Assembly (NCBI GenBank): GCA_037976565.1 | Contig: CP137683.1 | Span: 14,403,699 to 14,467,698 of the forward strand | Length of the DNA stretch: 64,000 nt | Source: Mesocentrotus franciscanus | Taxonomy: Eukaryota; Echinodermata; Echinoidea; Camarodonta; Strongylocentrotidae | Direction of reading: 5' to 3' | Shown: in pieces, positions 1 through 12,529 of the stretch | Position numbering within the stretch: position 1 is the stretch's first letter | Layout of the letters: every line of letters begins with the position of its first letter | The notes under the pieces: generated by a model | Databases searched by the model: none | What the model was told of the DNA's origin: nothing | The model's input: the letters and a program-made list of their open reading frames with translations, nothing else | Position numbers and translations under genes: made by a program

Positions 1-1550
1 ACATTTTAAGGAAGCAGCCGATTGCATTAACAATAAGTTTTTATCTGTGGGAGCAGATCTCCCGAAACTTGATAAAACAAAGTTACCAGCATATTTACCT
101 TCACCTGTGGTTTGCCCAATAATAGAACCGAAAGACGTGTATGATTTGTTACGTAAACTCAATTTACAAAAATCAACTATTTTAGGCGACCTACTTGTTC
201 GAATATTACGTGAATTTGCTTATGAGTTATGTTATCCATTAGGTTATATTCTTAATTTTGCATTTAAAGAAGGGGTTTTCCCACAAGTATGGAAGTATGC
301 TGAGATAATACCAGTACCCAAATCATATCCACCAACTCTTCTTCAATTACGACCCATAGCCCTAACTTCTTACTTTGCTAAAATAGCTGAAACTTTTATT
401 ACTAAGTGGTTGTGGGAGGATATTGGTGATGTGATTGATAAAAACCAGTATGGAAATCGTCGTGGCCTTTCAACTTGCCATTACTTAATTGGAATGTTAC
501 ATAATTTATACAAAAATGCAGATAAACAGAAAACAATTTCAACCATAGTTTTAACCGATTTTTCTAAAGCGTTTGACCGGATTGATCATAATATTTTAAT
601 TTGTAAACTTGTTCAATTGGGTGTACGACCATGTGTCATTTCGTTAATAGTAGAATTTTTAGAATGCCGCCAACAAGTAGTAAGGTATAAAGGTCATATT
701 TCAAATGTAAAATTAACAATGTAGGAGTCCCGCAAGGTACCAAGTTGGGGCCTATATTGTTTTTAATTATGGTTAATGATGCATGTCATGATTGTTTACT
801 CCTTTTTATAAGTATGTAGATGATTTAACTATAGTAGAAAGCCGGACTTGTACACAAATATCAAAATTGCAATCGGAATTATTGTCATTAGAAAATTGGT
901 CTTTACTCAATAATATGAAACTTAACCCAACTAAATGCATTGTTATGACGGTCTCTTTCATGAAAAATCAAACTCACCAACTGTTGTATATTGATGGGAC
1001 ACTTCTAAATGAAGAAAATGTAATTAAAGTTCTTGGAGTTTATATTCAATGTGATTTAAAATGGGATACTCAAGTAAAGGAAATGATAAAGAAGTGCAAT
1101 AGAAAGTTATATATGTTACGTACCTTGAAACGTTTTAATTTACCCATTAGTGATCTCGTTATTATTTATACTGGATACATAAGACCAATATTAGAGTACT
1201 GTGCACCACTTTTTCATTCCAACCTAACATGTAAACAAACAGATAAAATTGAACGAATACAAAAACGGGCATGTAGAATTATTTTTGGACTTAATTATGA
1301 AACATATTATCATGCTTTAGAATTTTGCAATTTATTAAAATTGGAAGAACGTAGGATTAAACTTTTTTTTGATTTCGCCATTAACTTAGAAAAGCATGAA
1401 TTTTGTTCTTTATGGCTACCAAGTCAAAGAATTGTTAATTATAATTTACGAAATGTTCAAAAATATTCTCAATTTAATTGTAAAACCAATCGGTTTAAAA
1501 ATAGCTCTATTCCCTATTTTGTTCGCATCTTAAATGATTATTATTCATAA
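1..1550 (+). pseudogene. non-LTR retrotransposon reverse transcriptase, 5'-truncated and frameshifted
   Basis: This is the reverse transcriptase part of a non-LTR (LINE) element. It enters at the left edge already in coding sequence, so any endonuclease domain is outside the window. A first reading frame (47-724) carries a fingers region (RPIALTS) and the palm motif LTDFSKAFDRIDH. The frame then shifts near 715; the motif GVPQGTKLGPILF reads in another frame across 722-765. It shifts again near 800, after which YVDD (catalytic) and a long thumb/C-terminal region run to a stop at 1550. Two frameshifts make it inactive as it stands. The sequence style resembles Jockey/CR1/L2-type elements common in marine invertebrates; the clade is not certain. 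It is followed by a short 3' UTR. Confidence 0.9.
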
Positions 1551-1782
1551 AAGTAGCCTGCGTGCATGTTGTATATATTTTTTAATGATGTTTAATGATG
1601 CTGCCTATCATACCAATGAATGTATCTAGTATACTTATCCTTTTATATGTGATTTATATTTCATGTTTACATGTATTATGCTGTATTTTAATCACCATGA
1701 TGTATTTTACCTTGTAAATGACCATGCAATTCAGCTTCGGCTGCGAGAACGTCATCTTGAATAAATCCTTATTGAATTGAAT
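1551..1782 (+). mobile_element. 3' UTR and tail of the non-LTR element
   Basis: AT-rich 3' UTR following the reverse transcriptase stop. It ends in AATAAATCCTTATTGAATTG and then passes directly into the truncated 3' end of the neighbouring TRIM-like gene copy. A very similar TTGAATTGAA-type end occurs at about 63.92-63.95 kb. The junction at 1780-1790 is where homology to the second gene copy (14088 onwards) begins abruptly. Confidence 0.7.
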
Positions 1783-3337
1783 TCAAGATGACACCATTGT
1801 GAGGAATTTCCCTTCGAGCACGCTCTCTGTCGATGATGAGCGTTCTGCGATCTGGTGGAAAAGGTTGAGCGACAATGTGACCTGATGACAGCATATACCA
1901 CGCATCATTATATTCTCTGTACACGTGATGGTATCAATAATCTTACCGTCAGTTGGGTTGATGACGTATATCTTTGACTGATCCACCTCAGCAGCGATGA
2001 TCATCACATCCTGGTCAGCTGCAACATCCACCCGTGTGGTATCACCCGTCGTGTTTCTTGGTATTGTGACGTCATTGATCAGCTTCCACTGTCTGTCATA
2101 CACACTGATGCATCCATTCAAACTGTCCCCTGTACTACCTCCGTACGCTTTACCGCATACTACCTTGTCATCATTCAGCACTTCACATGACAGAACCCAT
2201 GATGTATCACCACCGTTAATCACTCTCTGAGTATGTTTAGTGTTCAAATTTAACATGTATGTGTACCATCGAATTGCATATCTGTGATGATAACATTGCA
2301 TTCATCTATGCATCCTATAATGGCAGGGAATGTGATTTCATTTCTCACATTGATTATATCAATAAGCTTCCACTCCCCATCATACCCATCAATCCTTCCA
2401 TCATACATCATCTCCCTCCCAGCACCCTTCACAAACCTCACACCTGATACGACACGATTGATTTCTTTCACCTCACCCTCATTCAGTGGCTTTTTTAGTT
2501 TATCACTAACTTATGTATTCACACGATGCCCGTCTTTGACAACATTTCGATCGTCTTCGAGTACTGTGTCAAGTGTCTGGTTTGCATTCTCTGTAGTTTT
2601 TGTGTCATCTTGCCATGATTTCTCCATCTCGCCAATCTTTCTCTCGATCTCTTGAGCGATGTTCTAAATGTCAGCCTGAAGATCGCATTGTTTATTATTC
2701 ATTGGTTTTGGTCTTTTCTCTGCATCTGTGTAGTTTTGTTCATGTCGTTTCTCTCTCTCCTCATTGTTCTATCGAATCTTATCCTGGATCTTTTGAATCT
2801 CCTTTTAGAGTTTTCGGTTTTTCCCATCAATCTCCTGGTCAATTTTAACCGCATCCTTCTGTTCCCTGACTTTGTCTCTTGCAATCGCCTTTTCGATTAC
2901 GGAATCAGCCTCATCTTTGATACTTTGCAGATGCTCGTCTGCGGCTTGTCTACACTGACTAATGTGCTTTCCATGGACTCGATATAACTCCAACTTCTTC
3001 ATCGCCATTTTCTTCAGAATGTTGAGCTTTGCTTTATTTTCCATGATTGAGTCCTCTAAATTCTGTCGCACGCAAGGCTTGTCATGATGATCTATCATAG
3101 CGCCTGAAACATATAAAGCTACGCCATGTGTTTTACAATACAAATCAATATGTTTATCATATGTTTCTCACAATACAAATTAGGCCCACCCTTTCTTGCT
3201 TTTCCGATGTATTCCTTTTTAGAGGTGCAGTCATGGCAGAGCTTCTTCTTCTCCTTCACATAGAAAGTCAGTTCTGTATTCGCCTTACAGTCGTCTCCTT
3301 CACAGACGCCCTCTGCAGAGCTGAATTCAGAAGCCAT
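1783..3337 (-). pseudogene. TRIM-like B-box/coiled-coil gene, copy A, decayed and 3'-truncated
   Basis: Diverged duplicate of the gene at 13825-15644. Reading from 3337, the first 60 or so residues (MASEFSSAEGV...) match copy B. A two-base AT insertion near 3165 then breaks the frame inside the second B-box. Reading resumes from 3143 but two zinc-ligand positions of CVSC are changed (YVSG). A stop at 2805 and further shifts follow in the coiled coil. Propeller-like C-terminal fragments continue in pieces (about 2471-2250 and 2301-1783). The last 90 or so codons present in copy B are missing, replaced by the tail of the non-LTR element. Copy A still has six A residues at the site where copy B has five, so it preserves the ancestral frame at that junction. 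Non-functional with high likelihood. Confidence 0.88.
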
Positions 3338-3760
3338 GCTGATCAGAGTATGGACCTACATGTACATAATACAAGAAGATGGGCAGCCATACAGACAGAG
3401 AATGGTAAACAGGAAGGTGGGAGAGGAGAAAAAGCAAGCCAAACAAAGGAAGGGAAAAAGAGAAAAGAGATGGGCGCAATTAAGAGATAAGAGAAGTAGC
3501 ACACAGAGAGAGAGAGGGGGGGGGAGAGATAGAACAAAATAGAGAGCGGTGGGAGACAAAGACAAAAAACGGGGCTTGATAAATAAAATAGAATTACCGA
3601 CCATCATCATCTTCATCATAGAGAGCAAGAAACTGAGAAAGAGAGAAAGAAAGAAGAGAGAGAGAGAACACAGGGAGAAAGAAAGAGAGGGGGTGGGGTA
3701 TATTCATGTACTTCATATTACTGAATAAAAGAATATGTATGTTTATACATAAAGAACAAA
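3338..3760. repeat. purine-rich flank duplicated with the TRIM-like gene
   Basis: AG-rich low-complexity DNA with runs of GA. It begins with the same 'ctgatcagagtat' and 'aatacaagaaga' words found upstream of copy B at 15645-16090, which shows that the duplication included the 5' flank and not only the coding sequence. No gene seen. Confidence 0.75.
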
Positions 3761-3949
3761 TATTTCAATTTGGATAATCCTCCGTCACTGCAATATACAA
3801 AATAATAATTGAAACAATTGAAATAAAAATCCTTGAGGATTCACTTCTTGACTATGACCGGATCAATTTTATTTTTTCAGATAGTGAATACAAAATGTCA
3901 ATATACAAACAAACTATATACAAACAATACGTATAGCGCATTGTCCTAA

Positions 3950-4380
3950 AATTGCCCGTTACTTGGCAACGAAATTACGCTATTCATAAGGACTACTTTT
4001 CCTAGGGACCGCTATTCGTAAGGAGCGCTATTCATAATTTGATAAAGGGCCATTATTCATAAGGGTCATTAGTCGTAAAAGCTATTCATAATCGAAGAAG
4101 AGGGTCGCTATCCATTATATAAAATCAGGGTCGTTATTCATAGGGAATTCTATTCATAATACGAGGAGAGGGGCGCTATTCATAATACGAGAAGAGGGTC
4201 GCTATTCACCCTCTTCTCGTATTATGAATAGCGACCCTCATTTCGTACTATGAATAGCGGTCCTTACGAGTAGTGGCTCTCAATGTAAATCATGAATAGC
4301 GCCCCTTCTTCATGTTTATAAATAGCGACCCAGATTTCGTATTATGAATAGCGGTCCTTAAGACTAGCGAGGTTACCCCT
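3950..4380. mobile_element. foldback element made of GCTATTCATAA-type repeats
   Basis: About 430 bp in which the word GCTATTCATAA, or variants, recurs many times on the left half, and its complement TTATGAATAGC recurs on the right half. The symmetry centre is near 4205, where 'agaagagggtcgctattc' meets 'accctcttct'. The two halves can fold into one long hairpin. No coding capacity. This looks like a non-autonomous foldback element with internally amplified units. Confidence 0.75.
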
Positions 4381-4559
4381 CTATTTGTACTTCATTATAC
4401 ATGTATAATATTATGTTTTATCAACAAAATCATGCAGTATGCTTGCGGTTACACCATGTGAGAGAGAGGGAGGATTGGGGAGTCCTGAAAAGGACTCTCG
4501 GTAATCTATTCTTTCATTTATATCACATTATACATTATGCATGCAGATTCATATAATAA

Positions 4560-5572
4560 CCGCATCATTCTCCTTGTTGAACTAAGGCTTGTTCAGCTCT
4601 GGCTGAAATAAATTCATGAAATATTTTTCATTAATTTTACGTTCAGTTTCATCTTCTGTTTTCATGTTATAAAAAGGTATAACACCAATTTCTTGATGTT
4701 TTCCTTTTGCACATCTTGATATTATGTTTACTCACATTTTTTTTCTCCATTTTTTAAATTTCTTATGAGATGACGAGGGATTGTCATTCTATTCCTTAAA
4801 ATATCTCCTGTCTCTCCGAAATATTGTTTTTCACATCCATTACAATTTAGACAATAAAGCAGGATTCTAGATGTGCACGAAAATGTATTTGTTAATTTGA
4901 ACCTTTTTTAAATTCTCATTACTGTAAAAAAAAATGATTAGATCAGTGTTTGGCATATATGGGCACATTTGACACCTCTAAATATTTGTGAGTTTCCCCT
5001 TATCTTCGTTCCAATGAGGCTGAGGTCAACAGTTTCTTTTAAATTCGGCGCCAGTCTCCTACTTGAAACTTATTTTGTTTTTCCCAAATATATTTTTGAA
5101 TTGATAATCTTTAGTCAAATTGCCAGATTATATGGTATTTTTCTTTTTGTGTGGCGTGGATGGCAGGATTCAAAATGCAAAATACTGATGAGTGTCAGTT
5201 ACTTTATAATGTACATCCGTCTCCAATTTCACATTTATGTTCATTACATATATATCTAGGAACGGTATCTTCTCGCCTGACACTTCCATTTTGAATGAAA
5301 TATCTGTATGTAGATTTTGCAGTATATCGTAAAATACTTCAATGTCTCAAAACTCTTTTTTTTTCTTCCTTCATATGAGAACACAATCATCGAGGTATCT
5401 TAGCCAATGTTACTCCACATTTAATCTGGCTTCTTCTGAAATGAGTTCTTCTACTTTCTCGTAAAGTAGTTTTTCTAGATAACTGAGGAATATATTTGCA
5501 TATGTTGAGGCCATTTTTGTGCCCATTGCTGTTCCTTTGATTTTTTTTTAAAATGAACCATTAAATTGAAGT
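4560..5572 (-). pseudogene. Penelope-like element: RT palm plus GIY-YIG endonuclease remnant
   Basis: On the minus strand, directly left of the TA-flanked MITE, translation gives GTAMGTKMASTYANIF, then YLDD in a context WLRYLDDCVLI. Much further along comes CNGCEKQYFGETGDILRNR, the hallmark of a GIY-YIG nuclease. This order (RT with YLDD, then GIY-YIG) is diagnostic of Penelope-like retroelements. Stops and frameshifts interrupt it (for example a stop just before HWLRYLDD), so it is dead. The upstream part of the same element is at 6440-6805 (minus). Confidence 0.85.
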
Positions 5573-5573
5573 A

Positions 5574-6282
5574 GGGGAACCCGGGGCAAAGTGGAACGCG
5601 GGGCCAAGTGAAACACGCCCGGTACATTTTTGTTTATGCTACCATCTATCTAAGTTCATGTGTCAATAACACTGCAACGAGGATGCATCGTTTTTTACCA
5701 GAGTTGCGCGAATACGTCAGATATGTGTACTTTTTACGGAAAATATCCGTTTTTCATAATAAACAACGATAATCAATATAAGTATATTATCTGCTAAAAT
5801 ACTGTGTTTATGCCGAATTATCACGAAAGCCATATTAATGATGGATGGGCTTCGAGATAAGTTGAGTTCTGGTCATGAGATTGCATTGTGAAAGAAACGT
5901 TGTGGAATCGATCAGAAAAGGTTAATCATCTAGCATATATAAGTATTGGTGTGTACTGCAAGGTTCTGAAATCATCAAAATGATAAGAAATTTGGCCCAG
6001 TCTTGGTAAAGTTACAAGCACTGTACACAGAAAGATGTATATGGGACTACACGAATATGCGGCATAAAAATCCGTCCGGAGGTCCGGGGCAAAGTGGATT
6101 TTTAATATTTTTTTCAAGTTCATAGCATTTGATAAAACTGATTATTTGAGAAACATTGTTAGTGTCATTTGTTAGTGGTATTCCTAAGATAAAAGTACAA
6201 ACCAAATGTTTTGCTTTACTTTGCTTTGTAATCCTGTTCTGGTTGTTCCAATTTTTTTGGTCCACTTTGCCCCGGGTTCCCC
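5574..6282. mobile_element. TA-flanked MITE with long terminal inverted repeats
   Basis: The left end GGGGAACCCGGGGCAAAG (5574 on) is matched by its reverse complement at the right end (to 6282), and both ends are bordered by TA (5572-5573 and 6283-6284). A third partial copy of the terminal word (GTCCGGGGCAAAGTGGA) sits inside at about 6084-6100. The 709-bp body has no transposase. TA target-site duplication suggests mobilisation by a Tc1/mariner-type enzyme. It interrupts the Penelope-like element: flanking minus-strand sequence reads towards the conserved GTAMGTKMAS motif. Confidence 0.8.
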
Positions 6283-6307
6283 TACATCAATACGCTGCAG
6301 TATCATT

Positions 6308-6309
6308 TC

Positions 6310-6376
<67 letters not shown>

Positions 6377-6440
6377 GTGTAAACTTATAGAGCGCACACA
6401 CCGGCCAGGGACGCTCATGGCGCTAGCTGAGCAACAGTTC
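6308..6440 (-). repeat. SINE-like fragment ending in a 22-copy ATT tract
   Basis: On the minus strand a short segment containing GCGCTCTATAAGTTTACACT leads straight into (ATT)n, seen on the plus strand as about 65 bp of AAT/ATA repeats (6310-6375). The word order 'gcgct-tataa-...-ATTATT' is that of the SINEs at 55.6 and 62.3 kb. It is inserted in the Penelope-like remnant. Confidence 0.6.
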
Positions 6441-6805
6441 TCTTTAGTACAAGTAAAGTAAATGTTTATTTGATAATAGAGATATACCATCAGAAACTCA
6501 AAGACAATGGCTTCTAGAACAAACTCTTTGGCTATTCTAGTTTTCAACTATCGTGGATATTTTTCAAACCAATATAGAATAGCATCTAATCTAACTTGAT
6601 AATCAGTATTATATAGACTGTTAACATCAAACGTAACTAAAAAACTATTATCGTCAATATTTTCAGGTAGATGATTCAAGAAACCTACACTATATCTCGG
6701 ATATAGCTCTTTACATGTTTCAGGGATGGTTTCAGTACAATAGCAATCAGATTGCTTATTATTGATAATAATGTGCCTAATATTAACGATAACCATCATC
6801 ATCAT
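6441..6805 (-). pseudogene. Penelope-like element: upstream RT portion
   Basis: Minus-strand translation contains LPENIDDNSFLVTFDVNSLY, the characteristic N-terminal palm segment of Penelope-like reverse transcriptases (catalytic Asp in TFDV). It continues through WFEKYPR to a stop, then into LKTRIAKEFVLEAIVF before the SINE-like insertion. It belongs to the same broken element as 4560-5572, separated by the SINE-like and MITE insertions. Confidence 0.8.
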
Positions 6806-6958
6806 TTCTAAATAAGTGTAGCGTGGGTGGAAGGAGCTTTATGAATATTGTTTGTTCACAGCTCGATTTAGCCATACCAAACTGTTCAAATCATAATATA
6901 CACATGTTCGTAGGTTCGTTATTGAATTTTGGCTATTCAAGAAGTAGTTGTACTTATA

Positions 6959-6993
<35 letters not shown>

Positions 6994-9200
6994 ATTGAAA
7001 GTGATGGTAATGGTGTTAAGAAGCAACAACAAAATCATCAAAAACAACAACAAAACCAATAATGATGATGATAATACTGCTGACAACACAGTCTAATACT
7101 AGTAGTAGTTATAATGTTCACATGTTCACGCACAAATTTGCATCCAGGGCCTTCTGTCAATCTATTTACAGAAAAGCAGTTGCATTCATCAGCCGGTTTT
7201 CACTGAATCTCCAAAATAATATCAGATTTCGGTCTAAACAAAATTGATAGGTTTTGACAAACGTAACTGTTCACACTAGGTGTTTAGTTCAGCGTAATTT
7301 GTCGACATCGAAATTTGAAATTAGTAAGCATCTTCCAGCTGATAAATGCAAATGCTTTTCTGTCATTTAGTCTTAAAGACATGTACGAATAGAAATGAAA
7401 AGAGAGAGGTAAACGTTATAACATGTTACAGGTATTTTGTGACACATGAAATAACGAGTCTGTCAGGAGCTACTCGTGGAGTAATGGGTACTTTTATTTA
7501 GAATGCAAACCAATACAAGTCATGATGAAGATAAACAGCGTGGATTAAAGAAACATAATTCTTTGCTTTAATTTAAAAACAAACAAAAAACATCACATGA
7601 AAAAAAAATGTTACATGTGCAGTATATCAAATAATTTGTCATTAGGATGCAAGCTAAAAACAAGTTAGGCAAGCATACAAAAGAAGAAACAATTCCCAAA
7701 CATGAACAAATAAAAGCAAGCAATGCATTATATTTCCTTGCGTAATATCACATGGAAGAATTCAAGCAACAGTGATACTGTTTTAATTATTAGAAAAGAA
7801 AGTCATGCGTTCAGGCAATAATTCTTTATACCGCCATCACTTCGTTCCTTTGTTTGCACAATAAGACTCTACTCTGTTAAGATAGATACAAATAAAGTGT
7901 TCATATTCTGCTTACAAAGTTGTACTGTCTTCCTACATGAACTTTCATTAAATGTAAAATCTGAATTAAAATATCATTACTTTCCTTCAAGATAAACTTT
8001 TAAAAAATAACTGTACACTTAATTAAAGTAGACATTTAAACAAAATCACAGATATGGCCGATACTTTATCAGAAGAAACGAGGAAGCTTACAGCTGACAG
8101 TCGTGTAAGTTTTAGGTCAACTGCGTATCGGACAATACAAAATTAAAACACATAAATCACCTCTCAGGATCTGGGATATACAAGCGCTTCGCCTAAAAAT
8201 TTAGCGATATTTTGATGACGTCACATCAGGGGCCAATCCTGCGTATGCAGACAACCCTCTATAACTAATAAACATAGTTTCGGTGCAATTATTTCTCAAT
8301 AACAAGAGTTTGGTTGATTTTAAACATATACATTTTTCACACTATTTTAAGTGATGCTGATGCTGATAATTATAACCCTTTGCTTAGAAAATTCAGGGCA
8401 AGAACAAATGATGGATTTAAAAACCTCTGAAATATCAGCCCACTTTCGAATTGAAAAGCCTGCCGAATGATAGCAAGAATAGTGTTCCCGATTACAATGC
8501 TGAGCATGCGTTATTATATACAGCTGAATGTGCAATGGTGTCTTTCTTACAAACATAGTGAAGCTAGAACTGATACCTTTATTTTATAACGCTGCAATGT
8601 TCGTTAAAATAAAAAAAATGTCTAAAATTTAGAGTGCGGCAACAGATCAATCAGTTACAATGACACTGGAGAATTAAGAGAAATAAGTGAAGAGGAGACG
8701 ACGAAAGATGCATTAAAAATGTATGCATTAAAAATGTGTACATTGTTATGGGACATCGCCTGCTGATGCTAATTTGGTCCCGTGTGTGACATCACAAATG
8801 TCAGCAGTGTTCGGCACGAAAGTGAGGCGGTATTTTACCGATTTCAAATTAATAATAACCGTTACTTTGAACGTTTCCATGCGGAGAATTTTGATAACCT
8901 TGTTCGATCTAACCTTCACTTACGCAATAATACAATTTAAATCAATATTTAAAATCAATGAATGTCTACTTTAACCAATGATGTAAATAATGTAATTCGG
9001 TTTTACATATTGTATATATGCGAAAGATTGTCACAATAGATCAAACAATAATATATACATATAGTATAATAAGAGGAAAGGTTGTCTTATAACTATCAAT
9101 AACAATTATAATAATACGACTAACAATAATACATATCGAACAAGTGAAATTAAACACTAATGAACACAAATCCTACTAATAAAAAAGGTTTTGCTATACT
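6806..9200. other. AT-rich region without recognisable genes
   Basis: Contains an eleven-copy GAT microsatellite at 6960-6992 and CAA-rich sequence at 7022-7062. Short open frames here encode low-complexity runs (poly-Asp, Gln/Asn) and are not credible genes. No splice-bounded coding sequence or RNA gene was found. Confidence 0.6.
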
Positions 9201-10270
9201 ATCAAACGGGTATTAATATATATCATGAAGCAGTATGTAGATTGAATGACAGCTGTATAATTTTGTCTTTATTTTAGAGACAGGGGTTAACTAACTCTAT
9301 ACCAGATAATAGTTTAGGCTGAAAATTATGACACACAATAATAACAAAACCTTCATTTGGGACAGGAGGTTGTTTCAGGCTGTCTCTTTGATCATGGAAT
9401 GGATCTTTTAAAATAAATCTGCCTATTTTGACCAAGAAACTAAGCAAATATTTACCGAGCGGTCAGGTAAAACAAGCAAATAAACCAAGCATGTAAATAA
9501 AACATACTCGACTAAGTGATTTTACTCCAACTTATAATACTACATTTTTATCTACAATGCAATTTAAACACTGAATAATAACACTACAATATCTTTGATA
9601 CGATGATATTATGTATTTAACTATTCTGTGTATATGTATAAAATATTGAATAACATTTATGAACTCATGTTAGGGAAAGCGTTATGAGACACCTTCCCCA
9701 AATTTGAGCAATTCCACTTAATTACAGATACGCTACAAATGAATAAATACATCACACTTTAAAATGATATAGGGATAACTATTTTACAATACAGGAATAT
9801 ATATTTTCCGCATGAACAAATGAAAGTAATGCCGTTCTCTGGGTATCAAAAATCTTGAAATGAACAAACATACATTCTAGATAGAATTCATACTATACCA
9901 CAAGGGATCTCATAGTCTGATAATTCTGATAATTAAATACAATTGATACACTACTACAGCATATCGAACCATAACACAGCAAAAAAGGGAAAAAACATAA
10001 TCATTCCTCCAAGCGATTTTACTCTAACTTATAAAACTTCCATTTTTTATATCTACATTGAAATTCATACATGTAAAAATACTATATGAGCATTTCACTA
10101 CCTTATGTATTTTTATTCTTTTACACACAGCGTTTATACTATATACAGCAGATAGTAGTATAATTCGGGCTGAACATAATTATGACATACAATAACAAAA
10201 CATTCATTTGGAACTGGTGGTTGTTTCAGACTATCTCTTTTAAACGCTCATTGATCATGAAAAGGGATTA

Positions 10271-10301
<31 letters not shown>

Positions 10302-10350
10302 TTGTAATACTAAATGTGCCTTTTTTTTTTACCAAGAATGTTAATAAAAC
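9201..10350. repeat. degenerate local duplication (about 9.26-9.6 and 10.0-10.3 kb)
   Basis: Two blocks share ordered words: 'aacaaaac-ttcatttggga' plus 'ggttgtttcag' at 9345-9385 and again at 10195-10235, and 'gattttact-aacttataa' at 9518-9538 and 10016-10040. A TA dinucleotide run lies at 10267-10292. No coding sequence. Confidence 0.55.
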
Positions 10351-11410
10351 TATTGTGGCGTATAGGTCTATGCGAAGCGCGTAAGTACAACAACGCGCAA
10401 GCAGAAATCGAAGCAGCTCGCTAAACCTCTGCGATGATATATCTGCCAGAGTAGTAGGTAATTCTTATATACGTCATTCATATATTCTTGTTCAGTGATT
10501 GGTTAAAAGTGTATCACATGATCAAAAATAAACACACTATTTTCTAAAGCCGTAAAAAGTACCTCAACTAAAAAGGCTATTTACGGCTGGGCAATGACGG
10601 CCGTGTGATTTGACCCTACGCGCAGACGATCGATCGATCGATAGTGCATAAGGCATATTGGGCATTTCCCACGAACGAAAATCAAAACATTCTTTGATTT
10701 TTACAACAAAATCTTTTAACCAATCAATGAACAATGAATATATGATTGAATTATATAAACGAATATATATTTGCCTTTATTCGAGTCTCTGGATCAAATT
10801 AAAACTAATTGCTCCCTCGGTAACTACAATAGTGTTATTTTCCTTCGGGGCTGCGACCCTCAGCAAAATAGCACTACTGCAGTCACCTTTAGCCCATATA
10901 GTTTTAACCAGAACCTCTCATGGCAGTATATATTTGTATATTATAATCAACTCAGTACATCCCATATCATTCATGTTCGAATTATGTAACCCATCGTGGT
11001 AATGTTCACTCTTTTAAAAAAAGTGATCGACAAAGCTACTGAAATTGCTTAGACTGATTCTCAAAAGACTTTGCGATAGAATATACCAATACTAAACTGG
11101 AATTAACACAAGATACTCACTGTATGAATGTAATCATTCAAAAGTTTTTACGCTGATTATAGGTGGGGTCACACTGTCTAGCGGATATTTCAAGAAGTTT
11201 GACTCCTGGAATATTGACTCCAGTAATTTCTGCCAGTTTGACCACATAACTCCTGATATCATACTAACACAAACTACAAACAGGAACATATTTACACTTA
11301 CAGATAATTAAATATACAAAACGAAGGAAGAACACACTATTTATTCAATAACGGTTCAAATATTTAACATATCATTTTCACAACACAAGCTTCAAGTTTC
11401 ATCGTCTCCT

Positions 11411-11643
11411 AGGCCCGAATTCACAAGGAGGTTTAAATTTATTCCATGGTTTAAACCCTCATTTACCTAATAAACCCATGGTTTAAAATAAGCGCAAATT
11501 GAGGCGTACCCTGCCTTGCGCGCGTCTAATATTGGACCTCTGACTTGTGTCGCGCTTATTTTGCGCTTATTTTAAACCATGGGTTATGTAAATGAGGGTT
11601 TAAACCATGGGTTAAATTTAAATCTCCTTTGTGAATTCGGGCC
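11411..11643. mobile_element. foldback MITE with GGCCCGAATTCACAA ends
   Basis: The left end GGCCCGAATTCACAAGGAG is mirrored by CTCCTTTGTGAATTCGGGCC at the right end. Inner words (GGTTTAAA, CCATGGTTTAAA, 'taaatgagggttt') also pair. About 230 bp, non-coding. The same outer end occurs at 18457-18556. Confidence 0.8.
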
Positions 11644-11860
11644 TCAATGTTTACATACATGAATCGTAAATCGAATATGTTAAAAGTTCTAATACGTATC
11701 CTTTGTAACATTTTAATGAAATTTCATAAATGGTTCCGTAGATATCATTTCAAAATAGCCTATACCTTTAAAAGATTGTAATATGACAACAAATGAAATC
11801 GGAAAGAAAACGAAACACGAGGCAAGATATAGTATTATACAACCAGACATAAAAGACAAT

Positions 11861-12183
11861 GGGTGGTATTCTCTTAAGTTAAGCCGGGACTAAGTCCAGA
11901 CTAAACAAGAATGTTAGTTCACACTTCTATGGAATGCTAGGTTTCATCTTCCTCCTTCAATATTCGTGACAAAGATAATCTACCAAAGACTTTATTGAAA
12001 TTCAGTTCATACTCATATTATCTTTTTCTTCCCATTTCATTGTAAAATTAATTTTTTTTGACACTTTTCATTGCAGGATTAAAATAATCTGAACAGGGAA
12101 AATGAGTTGGCAACAGGCACTCCATAAAAGTGTGAACTAGTTAAGCCGAGCTTAACTTAGTTCGCGCTATCGGAATACCACCC
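11861..12183. mobile_element. foldback MITE with GGGTGGTATTC ends
   Basis: Left GGGTGGTATTCTCTTAAG and right GAATACCACCC are inverted, with inner arms 'taagttaagccg' and 'gttaagccgagcttaact'. The flanks both read CAAT, consistent with a short target duplication. Non-coding. Confidence 0.7.
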
Positions 12184-12529
12184 AATGCCTGTTGTTTATC
12201 CTTTAAAAAAAAACATGATAAAAACCACGTATTTTCTTAATGTGTAGACTGTAGACTAGCTACTAAATTCTAATCATATCACATTTTATCACAATAACGT
12301 AGTTAAAATCGCTGATAGTAATCAAGGCGATCCAGACTTGGTCTATTCACAAATTCTTTCGTCTTTCTACAATTTTGTATCTATGTAATCATTCAAAAGT
12401 GTTTATGCTGTATATAGGTGCAGTCACACTGTTTAGTAAATATTCCAAGAAATTTGACTCCTCGAATATTGACTCAAGGAATTTGTATCAGTCTCACCAC
12501 AAAACTCCCGATATCATACTAACAAAATC

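Larger units (their letters stand above)
11130..12515. repeat. pair of diverged 150-bp direct repeats
   Basis: The segment beginning 'gtaatcattcaaaagt' at about 11128 and ending near 'gatatcatactaacac' (11275) recurs at about 12385-12525 with the same word order, including 'gtcacactgt' and 'tttgactcct'. Two foldback elements lie between the copies. Confidence 0.65.

Noticed and set aside
2600..2987. Plus-strand frames opposite the TRIM-like copies (also 14909-15296)
   Set aside because: Antisense shadows of the coiled-coil coding sequence, present in both copies because the sense strand is conserved.
6823..7247. Small plus-strand frames with poly-Asp and Gln/Asn runs
   Set aside because: Driven by GAT and CAA simple repeats, no splice or family support.
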